Shown here: positions 22,035-37,312 of the stretch, in pieces
How the letters are laid out: each line of letters starts with the position of its first letter
Position numbering within the stretch: the stretch's first letter is position 1
From: Opisthorchis felineus
Lineage: Eukaryota > Platyhelminthes > Trematoda > Opisthorchiida > Opisthorchiidae
NCBI GenBank assembly: GCA_004794785.1
Contig: SJOL01003040.1
Location: 1,268,526-1,332,525 of the forward strand
DNA: 64,000 bases
Direction of reading: 5' to 3'
Notes under the pieces: model-generated
The model's input: the letters and a program-made list of their open reading frames with translations, nothing else
The model's database searches: none
Told to the model about the DNA's origin: nothing
Position numbers and translations under genes: made by a program

Positions 22035-25000
22035 CTGAAATAAATAATAGAAGACTGGTTTTTTGCTTAAGGCAACCACCAATAAAAGAGACGTGTCGGT
22101 TGAGTAAGCTGAAATTTAAAACAACCCAATTTTTACCTTATGCGCTGATCATCGTATGTGAGTCCGAAGTTGGTTCAGTACTCGGAACCAGGCAGATTTC
22201 AAAAAGCCAATCTTATGCTGCGACTAGCTAGCAACTTATCCCCTTAACTTGTGCTAATTCACGCGCTAACCATGACGGTGCATGCCACTTGCCTTGGTGC
22301 TAAGTTATCCCTAAATCAGCACTAAGTATCCTAACCAAAAATGATGTCATCACATTCGGAAAGCTCGTTTAACTTGCTTTACGTGAATAGCGGAAAAAAC
22401 GCACAAATATAATGACTAACATATTATTAATAGACGGTGGTTTTTCAGACATTGGGATTACTGAATTGCAATTGAGCTTTCATCGTGCACGGTCATAGGA
22501 TGCTGAAGAGCGTTCGGCAAAACATATGAATAGTGTGTTCCGCCAATTATACAATGTTTCTCAACCTCTCGGCAAAAAACGCCTTCACTTACATGATGTA
22601 ACGAAACCTCCGGTTTCGTAAACTCCGTACCGTCAACAAACTACAGGCCAGTGTGCCGGTTTAATTTTTTCAAAAGTTTCGCATGCTGCACCGGAATGTT
22701 GTCTACGCGGTCCGAACTGCTGAGCTGTGGATGCTTCCAGTAATAATGGAACAGAATGGTTGTTCTACGGGGAAGTCTTCACAACAAAAGTACATAGTCT
22801 CCCCAGAAAATCTGGCGAATCTGTCCACGTTCATTTGCTGCACCGACTAGGCTACCTCAGAATAAGTAGACTATAATTTCAAGCGCACACTGCTTTTTGA
22901 CTGTATTCGGAAAGATTCGGCGAATATCTTCAAAGTGCGATGCTGCTGTTCGTAGGACGAGTCGTATACGCTAAATATCGATAGAAAATGGAAAAAGTTG
23001 CAATGAAGCTCTCAGAATTTTCACACTCACTTTTCTAGATCTAATTCAGCTTTCTATACTACCGTGAACTTCTCTTTTCAAGCACAGTGTCTCTTTTTAT
23101 GCTTCCCACTGAAACTGTTATCATCTTATCTTTTGTTGGGTTGACATAAACCGACCGCTATAGCACCAATCAGATTGGAAAACGATTCCATAGATGTTCA
23201 GTGTTCAGTATCAGTGAGACAAAAAAACTATTGATGGTTCTAGATAGTACTATTTGTAGTAGAGTTTCTATCCGCGCTGAACCAACACTTTCCCAGTTAA
23301 TTGGACGTCGCTTCAGAATTTATTGATTCATGTTACGTTGTTTGCTTGAATCCCCTGGCCTGCATATTGGCACATCGTGCAGATTGTAGGAAAAGTTCAG
23401 GAAGATGTCGGCAAACGCCGTTTTTTTTCAGCCAGATATGTGGAAAATATCTGTCGTTTTCGTCCAGTAGTGCGGGCTCGTTCGCTTGCATTCGACGAGC
23501 AGAGCTTCTTACAGCTGTATTCGGGTACTTTGAGTTACACTTTGGTTAACTAGAGGGAAAGCTCTAGACATCCTAGGATGGATTTTCAGCATACAAAACC
23601 ACCGCGCTATTGATTGCACTAAACAGTGAACAGAAACTTCAGAAGATATGGGTAAAATTTTCATAGGAAGTCCGAGATAAAAGATTGAGCAAGTGTTGTC
23701 TACCGAGCATTCAACTAGGACAGTCTTTAAAATTCCACCTGGAGACCTGCACGATATTTTTACACTACGACATTCCTGCTTCACCAATAGTCGGGAAACA
23801 CAAAAGCGGAACGATAGCCTTGGGTGAAAGGGCATAGACTTCACATTTTGTTGCATATAATAACTTCGGCCTGGGTTAAATGGCAAACATAAAAATATGG
23901 CGAAGACTGATTCAGTCTGGAAGAGTTTGGAAGAAAGTCTAAGCTTTTAGATTTCGACTTATTGATGATGCTGCGTTTGGAAGGAAAACACTGTCAAAGT
24001 GAGATAGGGATGATTATATTGCACTTCATTATCGCCGTTATAATAACAATAATGAATGTTTAGCATCCGATTTGACGCTCTGCAGAGGCCAGACCACTGG
24101 ATGCCTGTGCACAGTAAAAAGCCACAAACTGTTTTCGCCAACCAGAAAATAATGCTGTGCACAGTCCTTTAACACCGATGTAAGCCAGAGGGAATAGACT
24201 CGGCGTGAGAACGTGCAGAGGCTCATTGCATGCTGTAAGTCTGCCCAGACACGATGGCGTAAGAATGGGTACCGGCTCCAATTGCGCGATTATCCTCTAA
24301 GTGACGTCGTAACTCGCCAGTTCCTTTAGGTTTCGGCGTAATAACGCAACTCCCCAGTATGACACCATGCCATTTTTACTTATTACCACACCGTTAAGGT
24401 GGTAATGAATAACCTGGCGATATTCCATTAACCTTGCGGGCAGTGATTTTGTCATCTTTAAGATGACAGTGTTGAGCGGGTTTTCACTATAAAATGGAAC
24501 AAATTTACCTTGATCCCGGGTGATTGCCCTTGCTATGTGGACCGGTAATTACGCTGGTGCCCCACAAGGCGGATCCTACTAAGGCACGTGCATCCGCATG
24601 TTGCTCACAGAGGACTCAATGTCTTTGAACCTACCATATCTGTAGTCTGTTGGGGAATAAGCGGACAAGACAAACAAGCAACGATTGAATTTTTGTGTGT
24701 GAGATGTTTTCACGGACATGGCCAGACTAATTGCACAGAAGGAGCTATTAGCGGGTATTAATTCAGGTCTGTCTTAGAATAATAGTGAGTACCATGCATC
24801 CGGCAGTAGCGGACATTAAGCCACCGGAGACGTGCAACCGGATGCATTGAGAACTGGTGGGTAATTAGTTCAATGCATCTGCAACTTATGTTTCCATTTC
24901 CAGTGTGCAAACTACATCAATTTCCAGTGAGTTTGGAGTTTGAGTGGCAGCAGCAGTAGCGTGCTGCTTTCCGTTCTTCGGAGTGCGAACATTAAAAGTC

Positions 25001-28000
25001 ATCAGAATGGCCGGGCGGCAGTCGCTGAAATCTCATTTCCAGTTACCTAAGACTGCTGGCGTCAACTGACGCGCGGGCACCGCAGCTACTTGCGATACAA
25101 GATATGTTGGGCTGTCCGGCCTAACGGGCTGCGGAATGGGAGGATAAAGTGCGTGTAAACAGGAAGGATGGAGATGTCAGTAGTAACAACTTTTCCCCTA
25201 TTCGCTCCCTGAACGCAGTAAATAAGGTGAACCAGATGATAACACTATGCGGCGATCATCACCGCTGCAGTGACCACTTTGCAATTTTTTTTCAAATCAA
25301 TTTGTAAGTCAGTGTGTACACACTGAATGCATACTGTATGACTGATCACGAAGGCAGACGTACACATAACTACACCAGATTAACGGAGATGAGAGATGAG
25401 AGATTATGTATACCATAGGAACACACCTGTGGCAGTACACCTTGAGTTACTTTTCCGCCACATAGGCTGGTAAATTATGTTCCAATTAGATTCTGTCCGT
25501 CAAACAGTTGATGGACTGCACTCCAGTCGGTGCTTCACAAAGGGTTTTCATGGTTCTGAAACACCAGTCGTGCAGCCCTGCCATTGCCGCCAAATAAAAT
25601 AGCATCCAATTGGACCAGAAATGCGACAGGATCCACTGTAAAGCGGTTGTATCCCTAAACACATTGGTGGGAGTTTTCAGCGAACACACTGGATTGCATG
25701 GCAATAAACGTTACTTGGAATGTCTTTAGCAGGGCAATGGTACAGGCGATGTATTCAAACTTAGTTTTATTCTCTCTAGCTAGAGCGTTGGCTTGTTATT
25801 CTCAACGACAGACGTATTTCCCAGCAAAGACACGGCTATCGCTTATTTGATGAGTGCAACGGCGCATTCCTTCAACAGTACGAAGAGCATAGGTCCACAG
25901 TTTACTAGACTCCAACGGTGTCCTTTCCTCCTCATTCTTGTGCACCCCTGTTCATTACTCGTATATTGCTGTTCATGAGTATTCTGACTGCATTAATAGA
26001 TAATTGTCGCAAAGTAAATGGTGCAAACAAGTACAAGGTGATTTCCGATATTTCGATCAACGTTCCAAATAAAATGCTCTGAGGAGGAGCAGCAGAGGCT
26101 GGCATGTGCATTTTTGGATATGAGAGTTATATAAAGGTATAGTGAGCAATTGGGGTTCTCGATTTGAATTTGAACTGGATAGGCTAGTTTGGCTAAGTTT
26201 TTGACAATTAAGAAGAAATCGTTTAGTTATCTTGCTCCCCTCAAAATTATCAACCGGTACTATGTTTGATTGTTACTATGATTGTTTTTATTTGTACTTT
26301 CTTAATATTGTGCGGTTCATAGCATTACTTCAGAAGTAAAATTGGCCCCGTAGGACTAACTCGTAGACTGTAAAAGGGGATGTCTTTCAAACTTGGAATG
26401 GTAGGAAATCCCATAAAAATCTGACAGGGACTGCTGGCTGAGATTTCTCCTTCGGCGACGGAGAGGGGAAAGGAAAGGAGTTAGTGAAAAAACTATCCCT
26501 AGTGAGACTGACCAATGACCAGGTGTCCGCAACTCCAATCGGCGTTGGTCTTAACACATCTAGACATTGCGCTTGTCTCAGTGACCATCATCGGGATTCG
26601 CCTCGCCTTGTTTGCGAACCCCAACCAGCACGCAGTCACAGATGAACGTTAGTTCTGCAGTTTAATTAGAAAGTGACGGTGCGCTGTCTACTTGGATCAG
26701 TTGCGTGACGATTTTCACAAGGCTCCCAACCATGTTCAAGAGGAATCCCATAAGCCCCAGCAAAGAAGAAGCAAAGATCCTATATCACCCTGTTTGATAG
26801 CAACTGTTTGTGCGCAGTGGCGTCCCCCTCGAATATTGTAACCGGGAGAGGATTTCGAGGAGGGGATTTCATTCCTTCGGTAGACAGCGACTGTGAATTC
26901 CTAGTACACGCCCTAGAGGTTTTAGCCCTATAAGCACCATTTGCTGCTGTGACCTTTGTGTTTTTTGCGAAGTGGCGGCTTAACGTACCACTTCATCAAT
27001 TATCTGCTCCTCAGCGAACTAGCCAGTGAACTCTCGTCACGCTAGGAAAGCACCGGCGATCTGAATTTGGGAGACAGAATGCAGGTGCAAAATAAGTTCG
27101 TTTTGCTGTCTTATGGCATAAGTCTACATAGGACACAAATCCTTGAGGGGTGGGACAAACTGGTGTTACACAATATTGCCACTGAGACCTTGGAATCCAA
27201 TGTACGTTTTTTTGCTACTAGCAGACGTCCCGCTTTGCATCTTCGCGTCAAGTCAAGATATCGACCCCCGATAACGACTCTTTTTTTTTGATGTGTAGTC
27301 CCCTTTTCCCACAAAATACCCATATCAGCCTAGTGGTATGGTTGCAATGGTTTTTCAGGCCAATTTACCACCCAGGCGTACAACTTGCAAATTCGAACCT
27401 TCATGTTGAGTTTGCCCAATTCTGGAGCGTAGAGCGCATGGTGACTCAAATAAGAGTGCGCTTGTTTTTCACATTTCAGTTCACTCCGAACACATGCACA
27501 GGTGGATGGTAATAGTAGTCCGAGACGCGTTAAAAGCAAACAAATGTTTGCTTCATTCATTTTCAAACGACACAGCTGAGTGAATAAACAAGGCTACTGG
27601 AAACGATGCTGAGACGGACTGATGATCTATCACCGAGCCGGTGACAAATGTAGAAGTGAAACACCTTGGATTTGATCCCAACCTAGCTGATTCTCTGTGG
27701 CAATCACTGGCAACCAAAAGCAGGTTTGGGATTCGGGCAGCAAATCAAAACAACTGACTGAAGTGTGCTCTGGGGTAAAGAACTGTACCCGACACGACAT
27801 CACTGATGTTGATCCAAGGAGTTCGTTCACAGATGACACTACTTACACTCACGCTCGAATACTCAGTCCACGACGTGCCCTAGCTTACTGGAGGTGGAAA
27901 AGTTTGTCCTATTACGTTACATCCAGTGGCAGAGCACCCTTGTTGCTGCTGCGCTCAACGCCAGGATATGTAACAGGAAAAGGTGAAGAATTCAGCATCC

Positions 28001-28975
28001 CAGAGTGATTACAAGATGAAGAGGTTTTTTGCGACTCTGATGATCAATGCCATCTAGATGAAGAAAAAACTAAGGTTTGGAGAAGTAGTCATTATCAACT
28101 AGCAAACCTGTGATATTCGCATTCAGATGCAATTATCCAGACTTGTTTACCGTTTAGAATTCGGAGACTGCAAATAGAAACTAATTTGTTGAGAATAGGA
28201 TGGTTGAAATAATATGAATGTTAATTCTCGAGTGTCAACGGTTCCGAAGCTGATTATCCGACAATGGTGCAAGCTTTTCCGGTTTTCTTGATCGATCGAT
28301 ACACCTACCAGCTTAAGAATAGCTTGTACCAGGATAAAGTATGATGAGATGAGATTTGGTGGACATGATTAAAAGCGATATTAAAACAGATACGACACTT
28401 TAAATGGGTCAAAAAAATCTCTGGTAGTCTGTTTTGAATCAAAACCGGAAAGCAAGCAGTAAAGTCCAGATATTCAGTGTAGAATGCACCATACGTATGG
28501 CCCACATGAATACTGTAGAATATTTTGTTTAAGAAAGTTATTTCTGGGAGCGCTCATTTTTGTTTTTTGGGCCATTTCACGCAGTGTGACATTGGTCTTG
28601 GATCTTATATATTAAACCAAAAAACATTTTACTCTCCAGCCGAACATAAAAAGCTCTTTATCTGGGTGCTTTCGTGCAGCTTTATGGAACGCGACCTGAA
28701 GAATAAAGCACCGTCAGTTTCAATAGTTCCAGCATAATTTAGAACATAATTTGGCATTTGTAGTAGTGGATACTCGAGCCATCAATTATTTTGTGTTCAT
28801 ATTCCTTACCAGAAAGGCAAAAATACACCCCGGTTGTATCGGTGGGTAAAGAGGTTGGACATGCAGCCAGAAACTTGATGTTAGCATTTTCAGCAACTCC
28901 GAATTTTCCCCAAAACCATTGGTGACATCATAGTACGGCCGTACTAAGTAGTATAAAGAGCACCTGTGTACTCAC
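22035..28975. other. No recognised gene
   Basis: Nearly 7 kb with short open frames only. The longest (23509-23886, minus, 125 codons) is Cys/Ser/Leu-rich without recognisable motifs. No clear repeat or RNA gene was identified. Probably intron or intergenic. Confidence 0.35.
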
Positions 28976-29091
28976 CATATTTTTGATCGCCGATGCTCGA
29001 GTCCTGTAGAGGTTGCTCCCTCTGTCTCGCAACAGTCTGTGCCATATTTGGTATTTGCCCTCATGCAAAACCGAAACCGCAATCCGAAAAC
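28976..29091 (-). CDS. Exon-like open segment, product unknown
   Basis: Minus strand: acceptor TTTCTTAATGTAG, frame of 38 complete codons entered in phase 1, donor ATG followed by GTGAGT (phase 0). Peptide FRIAVSVLHEGKYQIWHRLL then RDRGSNLYRTRASAIKNM; basic, with a beta-strand-like start. Family unknown. The splice sites are good but the piece is short. Confidence 0.35.
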
Positions 29092-32000
29092 CTACATTAA
29101 GAAATGTCGACATGTACTTTAACATACGAACATTTCTCAAATTATTGGAATATTTCTTTCTGATATATGCAAATATGTTGACACTCATGCAACCTATACT
29201 CAGCAAATGAAATTTTCTATATCGTCACACCATTTGTCAGCATTTTCAAAGCTGTCACTAAGTTGTTCGGAGGATAGAAATTTGCTCGCCTAACTCTCAT
29301 ATATTTTTTCACGTGCGTTGTGCTTAAATACTTACGCAACTTTCCTGAAAACCGTGGAACTCACATTGCTACCATTCGAAATGAAAACAGATTAGCAAGA
29401 CCTCCACTACTCTGAATTGAACACCTAGCTTTACTGTGCAACGTGACTGCATGGTTCTTATCTACCATCAGATTGATGGAGTAGATCTGAGTTCATCATT
29501 GTGCCTTGTTCTGGCTGAGGAACTAAGGATAGTGGCATGAATTTTATACCTTCTGTTCCACAGAGCGAGTGATACTAGACGTCCTAAATATTTCCTATTG
29601 GAAATGGCCATCGGTGTGTGATTTTTCATGTGATACGGAGCGGAATGCTCAACATGTTTTCCTAGCTGTACTGTCTAATGGCATGGACAGATTGCAAGTG
29701 GACAATCTAGATGGAGCGCCTCTGCAACATCCCAAACATCTTTCCCTTTAAGTTCCACTACAGTGACTCCCTAACGGGATAACAGGTGCATATTAAGCAG
29801 AAACTGAGCTACTATAAATCACCATTCACAAGCATTCCTATCCGGATATGTTCTGTGGAAGAATTACAAAGTCTGTTGCACTAAGAATCATCAACACTGT
29901 TGTGTCAACGAAGACTGTTGACTTGCGCTTGCTGCACATTGTGAACCTAGTCAGTCAGCTGTTAAACAAATCTCACGAGACGTTCATACGCACAGTTTGT
30001 GCAACCGATCTGCGCATAACCTCCACTGGCCGGCTGATGACGAGGCAGTTGGAAGCTCGCCTGACTCATCAGGTCATTCTGGTATATATCACGCAGCTTC
30101 CACTTGTAGGTCTTGAACGACTTTCGGACGTCCAAAGAGTCTCCAAAGAGTGCATATATGTCCAGGTTTGCTGATACAAGTTCCCGTGCTGCTAGCTAAT
30201 CGCCCACCTTCCAGTAACGGTGCGTCAAATGGTTAGGGCAACTGGCTCCGCATTCATTTGCGAGGTCAATCTAAACCGATCGTGTCTGGTGAGGTGTAGA
30301 ATGCTGGTTATGCCACAGCCTATCGTCATCTTCATTCATTCGGTAGATGTTTGTGTCCAGAAACGCTTCGCTTAACTGCTACTTTTAAGCTGTCCTTCGA
30401 AAGTCACTTACCGATAAACAAGAAAGCGATGCAAGTACGTATTTTCACTTACCCGTACTTGATATGACAAACATACGCTCATTGATACATCCCTCCTATA
30501 GTTGTTCGAATTTATTGCCCACTACTTGTACCACGAGTGGGTAGTATTCGCCCGAATACCCAGATACTGAGAAAGAGTTCAGTCACTCAAATGTGTGAGT
30601 GTTAATCGATTTCGGGCGTACAGAGGGGACCAGCCCACCAGCTCCGATCAATTTAAGCGAGTTGAACTGGTAGCCCAATTAAACCAAACATTTGAGGATG
30701 GTGCTGTTCACTGACCTCTGAACTTCAGTTGACCTGATAGATTTCAGGTATTTTCCTTTCATTTTCTATGACAAGCATAGGGTCCTATAGACCGGCCTTG
30801 GCTACAGAACACTCCTAACCGAACTTATTGATAGCCATTGAAGGCGTGCTTGCTGGTAGCTTGTTTTGTGGTTTTGGAACGCATTGCAATGGGCGTTTTA
30901 GCGCAGCAGATTTGCGGAGCCCTCTTTTTGCTTGGCGTTGGCGTATGATTGAGCACCCGCTCATGTGTTCTGTAGGCATGATCGGCGGCACTACGTAAAG
31001 TTTGTCATAGATAATCAGGCGAATGTTATCGAAATATCCCAAGGGTCAGTTTGACTAAGACACTCAGGATTACCCAATTAGGCAGAAACTTGGCTCTATA
31101 TGCAGCGAAATCGGTCCTCGTCAAGCTGCAACAATCAACGTTGTGCGTTCGAAATTGATTAATTCCGTGAATATCATTCAACTAGCTTACAAAGGATCTA
31201 CGAACAACATGTGCTTAGGCCATTTAAAACTGATATTCCGAAAACTCTGGTTGTTTGTGCGCTTCAGCTCGTCCCAATTACTTTGGCGTTGCAGACTACG
31301 CTTGAGATGTTGCCGGAGGCAGTTTATCGCTAACCCTTGTATCCACGGGAGTACTCAAAACGTTACAACCGCTCTTCGGTCGGGGGTGTCGGTGATTGGG
31401 ACACAATGAGACAAAGAAAATCCCTCAAAGAGACTGCCATCATTAGGCTAGTAAAGGTCAGTAAGAACAGAATCGTTTGAACGCGTACTTCCTTGTTCAC
31501 TGTGCGTGTGTATGCATCAACAAAAATGCAAGTAACCCGATAGATACAGTGAACACAAGTGAAGGAACTGATGGCCGCCAGGAGTTAAGGCATACTCTCT
31601 GGATTTCTGTTCATTCGGGTCTGCTACAAAATGCGTACATCCAGTGAAAGACGAAGCGAGAACTCTAACTGAGCTAAAGTATGAGATTTACTGTGAGGAG
31701 CCCCAATACGAATTCCATTAGGCCTTCGAAAACTGGTACGTACATGGAAGTGGCTTGAGATTTTGTACGGATGCTTCGGACGTCATTTGACTGTGTACCT
31801 AAGGGGAAGCTTTTCACTGAAGGCCTCCTGGTGTCTGATGATGATGAGACGATGAACACCCGAACTGCGGCACTTGGTGCACTCTAGGTTAGGTCAGGCA
31901 TATGCTTTGATCGACCGTTCTCAGAGTGTTTTTTTCGTTCCGGAAATTTAGTCGATACAATAAGGGACAATTTCACTTCACCATCCGTAGTCGGTCGACC

Positions 32001-35000
32001 TTTGATGGGACAGTCAAGGGAGTCATCTGCGGTCAGGTATACGCACACGGAACTGCTCAGTCATTGTACCCGAAGGGAATGTGAATGGGTCGAAACACAA
32101 TGTCGCCCGTCACAATGCTGACTGAATAATCATTTTTTCCTTAAAAGTTCAATGGACAAACTTGCCACATGCTTAGCTAACTCAGTTGTCTGCACATCTT
32201 AACACAGCTAGGTCTGTTATTCGAGTAGAGCGATACATATTTTGGGAATAGGAAAATGCACCATTTGACAAACAGAACATGGAAAATTTGTGCTTTCTAC
32301 TGCTGAGTTTAGCCAATTCTCGCTTCAGAGCCTTAAACATTCGAGGAATTTTCCTCCTAGTAAGAAAGATAATTTTGCGTGAAGATGCCGGCATTTCATA
32401 CTTCCTTGAGGTGAAATAACAGAAGGGTCAAGCCGCCTATAAAAAATCCTCCCACATTTTAGCATGATTTTAGGCACCGTATTTCATCTGTTTTCAACTC
32501 GATGCCTAAGTACACGGGGAGTCTTTTGCAACAAGATGGATGAAGTACGTTTTATTCTTTCGGTCACCTAAAATCAGTGGGAATTATATCCGCCTGTGCA
32601 CTTTGAACGTTAAGACCATCATCGTCGTACTGGTGCCCTTCAGTCCTCGAAAACAAAGGTCAGCGTGTGGTAAAATAAGCCAAGCAGGCATCAAAATATG
32701 CGCGACTGGGCCTATGAAAAATCTTCATCTTTTGATCCTTTCAGGAATACAGAAGAGTGCAAGTGAATTAGTTGAAAGGTCTCAGTGAAAATATCTTCTG
32801 ATGTTTCGATATGACCCTGGTGCAGGTCGACTGTTTGGCTTTTGTGCAAATTTCCTATTCTATCTGAACTATGGCAAACGATGTAAGCGGTCGTTATTTG
32901 TATTTAAACACCCTTAAGAATGACTCCTTCTGGTGAAAGAAATCCCATAAAATAGTGTACGATCCTGTGGGCATTTGCCATTATAGTTTCCTTTTTGAAA
33001 ATTTAAAAAAAACTTCCGCAGAAGTACTTACTCGAAAACTCCGAATTTCTGAAAAAGGAATCTGAATCGCACATAAATAGGGAAACAAATTTAAGAGTAA
33101 GTAACAGACCCAGAATTGCGTTTGAACTGCATCAACACTCGACTCTTTAGATGATTCAGATGGAAACAAGGCCTAATGAATACCGAGGTCGAACTGGGGC
33201 CGAGGTGATCTGAGTCTTCTGGCAAGATCCACTTCTCATACCGACGAAACCATAGGACTACTAAAAACCCAGTTTCAGCACACATGAGGTTTTATCAAAA
33301 CGTGACAGATCCTACAAAGAATGTCACTCTGATCAGCTGATTTGATAAATCACACAGTAAAAACTGGACATGACAACATAATCCAACTATTTGATGATGC
33401 GACTGTGCCGAAAGAACTGTCGCTGATAAGCCCCCTCAATTTTCACTCAAGACCTTTACAAATCAATTCGTCCTGTCTATGAGTGTGTAGCGATTGGACT
33501 GAAATTATCCAATAGTTTTTGACAGCAACTGCTAACTAACCTTTAGGTCAGCAGTGTTTGTACTCTCGCACATTCATGGTGCTAGTAAGCGTTTCTGGGT
33601 CCCACTTGATTACAGATGGAGACCACAATTTGGACAGTCTATTTCAAAAGTGTGCACCACCGTTATTTTGTTCAGATATCCTGCTCTCGTACCAGCGGGA
33701 GGGATTCGTTGGTATTTATACATCCGGATTACGATTAGGGCTTCTTATCCGTTCAGCATTAAAATTTTGCTGATTTTGAAAGCTGCAAATCCACTCTAAC
33801 TAGGCACAAGACAATTGAGGCTAATACCTTCTGTACAAATTTCATACCTGTAGAACGTTCGTGTGTCATATTCACCAATGTGAAAACTTTTTGGATCACT
33901 AATTATGGTATAGCTTTTGTGCTTGCTTCATGTGGGAGAAGATACATAGGCACTGGATAAAAGACCGTTTAATTTTATTTAATTTCTCTGTACTGTCAAC
34001 TTTCATAATTGCTGACATTTTTTCGTTGCAGGTCAGCCAAGGTGTTCCAAATCAGAGGCGTCAACTGCTGTCCACCTGTTAGGTCTGTTATGTGAGTCAT
34101 TTGACATATGTCCTTACAAATCTTGTTTTCCACTAACAACTTAGGTCTACCTGTTACTAATGGAAGATATGTGACCAATTGATTTTTGATAATGCTGTTT
34201 GTTACATGTGATTCAAATTGGTCTAGGCCTATCAAGGAAATCCTGCAAAAAGTTAATATGTTCTGGGCGTGTAACAAGAATCGTATCACTGGATCCGCTA
34301 CACGCGTTCCGTATTTACATACTCTGCATATATTTGAGGCCCACCAACATATATGTGCTTGCAATAACCACCGGTTTTAACCCCAAAAATTCTTACAACC
34401 GTTTAGCCTTCATTGTTGCGCTACTACCCCGCTCCCCCGTCATGAGAAGAAACTGTAAGATTCTAGGCTAGGGAGACCCAATGATCCCACTTATAATGTC
34501 GGGTATTCAGGTCTGACTGAAATAATTTGTGGGTGCACAACCCAGCAGTGTCCATGTTCGGCTTATTATTTCAGACTGCGTTAATTGAGGGATCCGATCG
34601 ACATACATCAATACTTTTGTTTTTTTCACTTTATGACTGCTTGGGTTACTCCACCGACGTAGTATACATGTTCTCGGGAAACTTTTCGTTAATTTTAGTA
34701 CCAGTAAACCCGCCTTCTTCATTCTGTCCACAATCAAGAATTTTGCAAGTTTCGATGCTGGTTACTATCTTCCAATGGGATCGCCAACTACGCATAAGGT
34801 AAATCTAATTTGGTCATTATTTCCGATAGGCACTCGTTAAGAAAAACAACGCGAGTGGATTGCGACAGATCGTGAGACTTCGACATTGGGGTTCTATCTT
34901 TGCCGAAGCTCGGAAGTTTACAAGAGACGTTCACTATAGGCAAAAACTTATCGGACTTTTAGCCATAAAGTATATGGGCTCTTACAGTGGTCATAGATAT

Positions 35001-36657
35001 ATTGCTGGTCCCACCTTGGTTTGCTTAAGCTTACTCATGTCCTATCAAGTTTATTGGACAGTTTAGGATTTATGTTGGGAAACACAGAAATTCGTCTTGT
35101 GGTCTACTTGCCCCTGATAAGACAGCACGGGTGATCATTTACCCGCTCCCTAAATCGTTACCGACGTAACTAAGTGGTTCGGGTTTTAAATTCGACTAAG
35201 AAACGGAACGAACAGTGAACCCGGTTAGTGGCTTCAAACAGCGTGCGTAATGTGTGTCAAGCAGTTCCCGACGCAGCTGCTCGAACTGCCTAAGAAAGGC
35301 ACACCATGTGTCTTCTTAGTGACACTTGTCTCAAAATCAGAAAATGCCAACTGTGAGTATAAGTGATTATTTTCGCTTCGGAATTTATCTGTAGCTCACC
35401 AGTTAGTTAGACGTAGAGACCTGTTGAAACTATACGACCATCTGTAATGCAGTTTTCTACGTAGGGAGAAAACAACTGAATCTCAGCTGAGCCCCCTTTA
35501 AATGATCTACAGCTGAATTTATCGCACGGGTGTCGGCTGATGTTTCTGTGTGAACGACATTCATGATGTCGAATATAGCTACTTGATCCAAAGCCACTCA
35601 CATACAGTTTATGAAAACGCGTCAACAGCCCACTACTGGCTTTGACGTTCTCTGGGCCCATCAGGTAGGTGTGGTCTCCGAGTTCCCATCAACCTTTTGT
35701 CCTACCTTAGTACATAATTGTATACAAGGTAGGCCGTACAGTCATTTGCAAATTGCCTTGGTGTTAACGTGAGACCATACAAAATACCAGCCGAAAGTCT
35801 ACTGCATACAACTCCTTACCACCGGGTTAATTTACACCTGCATGTATACCTCCACTTACTCACAATCTGTTTTCCAAGTATGAAATAAGATTAGTGGAGA
35901 CCCGAAGAACAGATCCATTTGACAAGCCTCAAAAATGGTCGAGCAGGTAGTGGACGGTCAAAGAGTTTTTAGCTAGCTTAGGTAAGTGACTTTTAGTCAG
36001 GGGCCGTGACCTGATATTTTATCCACCAGAAAGAGGAATTTTTGGGTGCCACTTTAAAAATTTCGTTCCAGATAGCAATAATTCTCAAAATACTCAAAAT
36101 GGTGCATATTGCTAGAAATATTGTGATGTCGAGCAGTAAAACCGAGTAAAAAATGACAAGCAAGAAGTACCCCGTTTGCAGCTCATCCTGTACACCCTGT
36201 GATGAATCACTGGTAGGTACCTAAGTAGAATTTCATCCCCGTCTGGAAAAGCTGACAGAACAGACCTGTTAAGTTTGTAGCCCCTAACTTTCTTGTCTGA
36301 ACAGACGGAGGGCCTTACCAAGAAACAGATTTTAGGAGAATGTAGGAGGGTCAAAACCCTCTATTTTGGAGTAAAATTTACTTCCTCAGGAGGAATAGTT
36401 CATACGTCCATAGTTGGGGACAATATTTTGTGGAGCCAGCTGGAAGTTATCACCAGATGTTCTATCCAAAGGAAGGCAAAAGCATACAAACCACAGCTCA
36501 GTTGGGATTAGACAGAATAGACGCACAACAGGAAGTAAAACACAAGGTTGATTCCAAGGCTTTCTCGAGTGATATTTCACTGTATACTAGGAGTAGCTCA
36601 ATGTTTGGTGAAACGAAACTTTGCAGTATTCAAAACAGGTACCAGACAGAAACTCAC
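29092..36657. other. No recognised gene
   Basis: Open frames include 29848-30174 plus (108 codons), 30815-31042 minus (75 codons, ending in a basic, Pro-containing tail) and 33996-34364 minus (122 codons). None has an identifiable domain. A CTGATGATGATGAGACG stretch near 31835 faintly resembles the hammerhead-like repeat at 18.1 kb. Confidence 0.35.
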
Positions 36658-36850
36658 AAGAAATCTTTGGACTATGTAGCATGAACGGTCTTTCAACGAC
36701 TGTCAACTGTGTTTCAGCGTTCGCCGTTTCTTGCTGATTTCCATCTACGTACAGAAGTATAAAAGCCCAACCATGATCATCCTCCGGCTGCACATCCTCG
36801 AAGAATGCTGATGTCACCAGCAGACCCTTGCTATTCAAACACCATTTGGC
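36658..36850 (-). CDS. Exon-like segment, possible Ig-fold end
   Basis: Minus strand: acceptor TCCTAAATTTTAG, 64 codons plus one base, donor TCTT followed by GTGAGT. The peptide reads LLVTSAFFEDVQPEDDHGWA, then FILLYVDGNQQETANAETQL and TVVERPF. The pattern 'V...DDHGW......G......LTV..P' resembles the F and G strands of an immunoglobulin domain in adhesion proteins, but the usual second Cys is not in place (WAF instead of Y-x-C). Assignment is therefore tentative; the exon boundaries themselves look good. Confidence 0.45.
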
Positions 36851-36874
36851 CTAAAATTTAGGAGAGGGAACTGC

Positions 36875-37312
36875 ATGGGGCAAACAAACTGCAGAAATAA
36901 ACACACAATGGTCTTCTTCTTTAATCGGCTGAGCTTCAGTTTTCATACCGATTATAAAATGATACTACTGTTTAACGCAAGTAAGCGAGCAGCGTTTGCA
37001 TATGTAGTATCACAAACAGAAAAGTGCGAATTTCTCTCTCATTTCTTGAGAAGAGACAGCAGGAAGATGACCTATGTTAGTTGGGGCTTTTCTCGGGGGT
37101 CAAAGTCCTGTTGCGATAAACTCGAATCGTTACAAGGATCCTCTCGAGCACGTTTACTGTACACCGAATCACTCTTGGGTTTATCCAGAAGTTTTATGCT
37201 TTGTGTCCGACATTTCCTAGAACTTTCGTGGGAGGATATTACAAAAGCTTCGGAAGTTTTGCACTTGGAACAGCTATGTTCAATCGTCCTTGTGTCAACT
37301 GTTTTAGTCTAA
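36875..37312 (+). other. Unrecognised 145-codon open frame
   Basis: The second-longest plus-strand open frame of the window. Ser/Leu/Cys-rich with no signal peptide, repeat, domain or splice context that I can identify. It may be chance, and no transcription signal is visible. Confidence 0.15.
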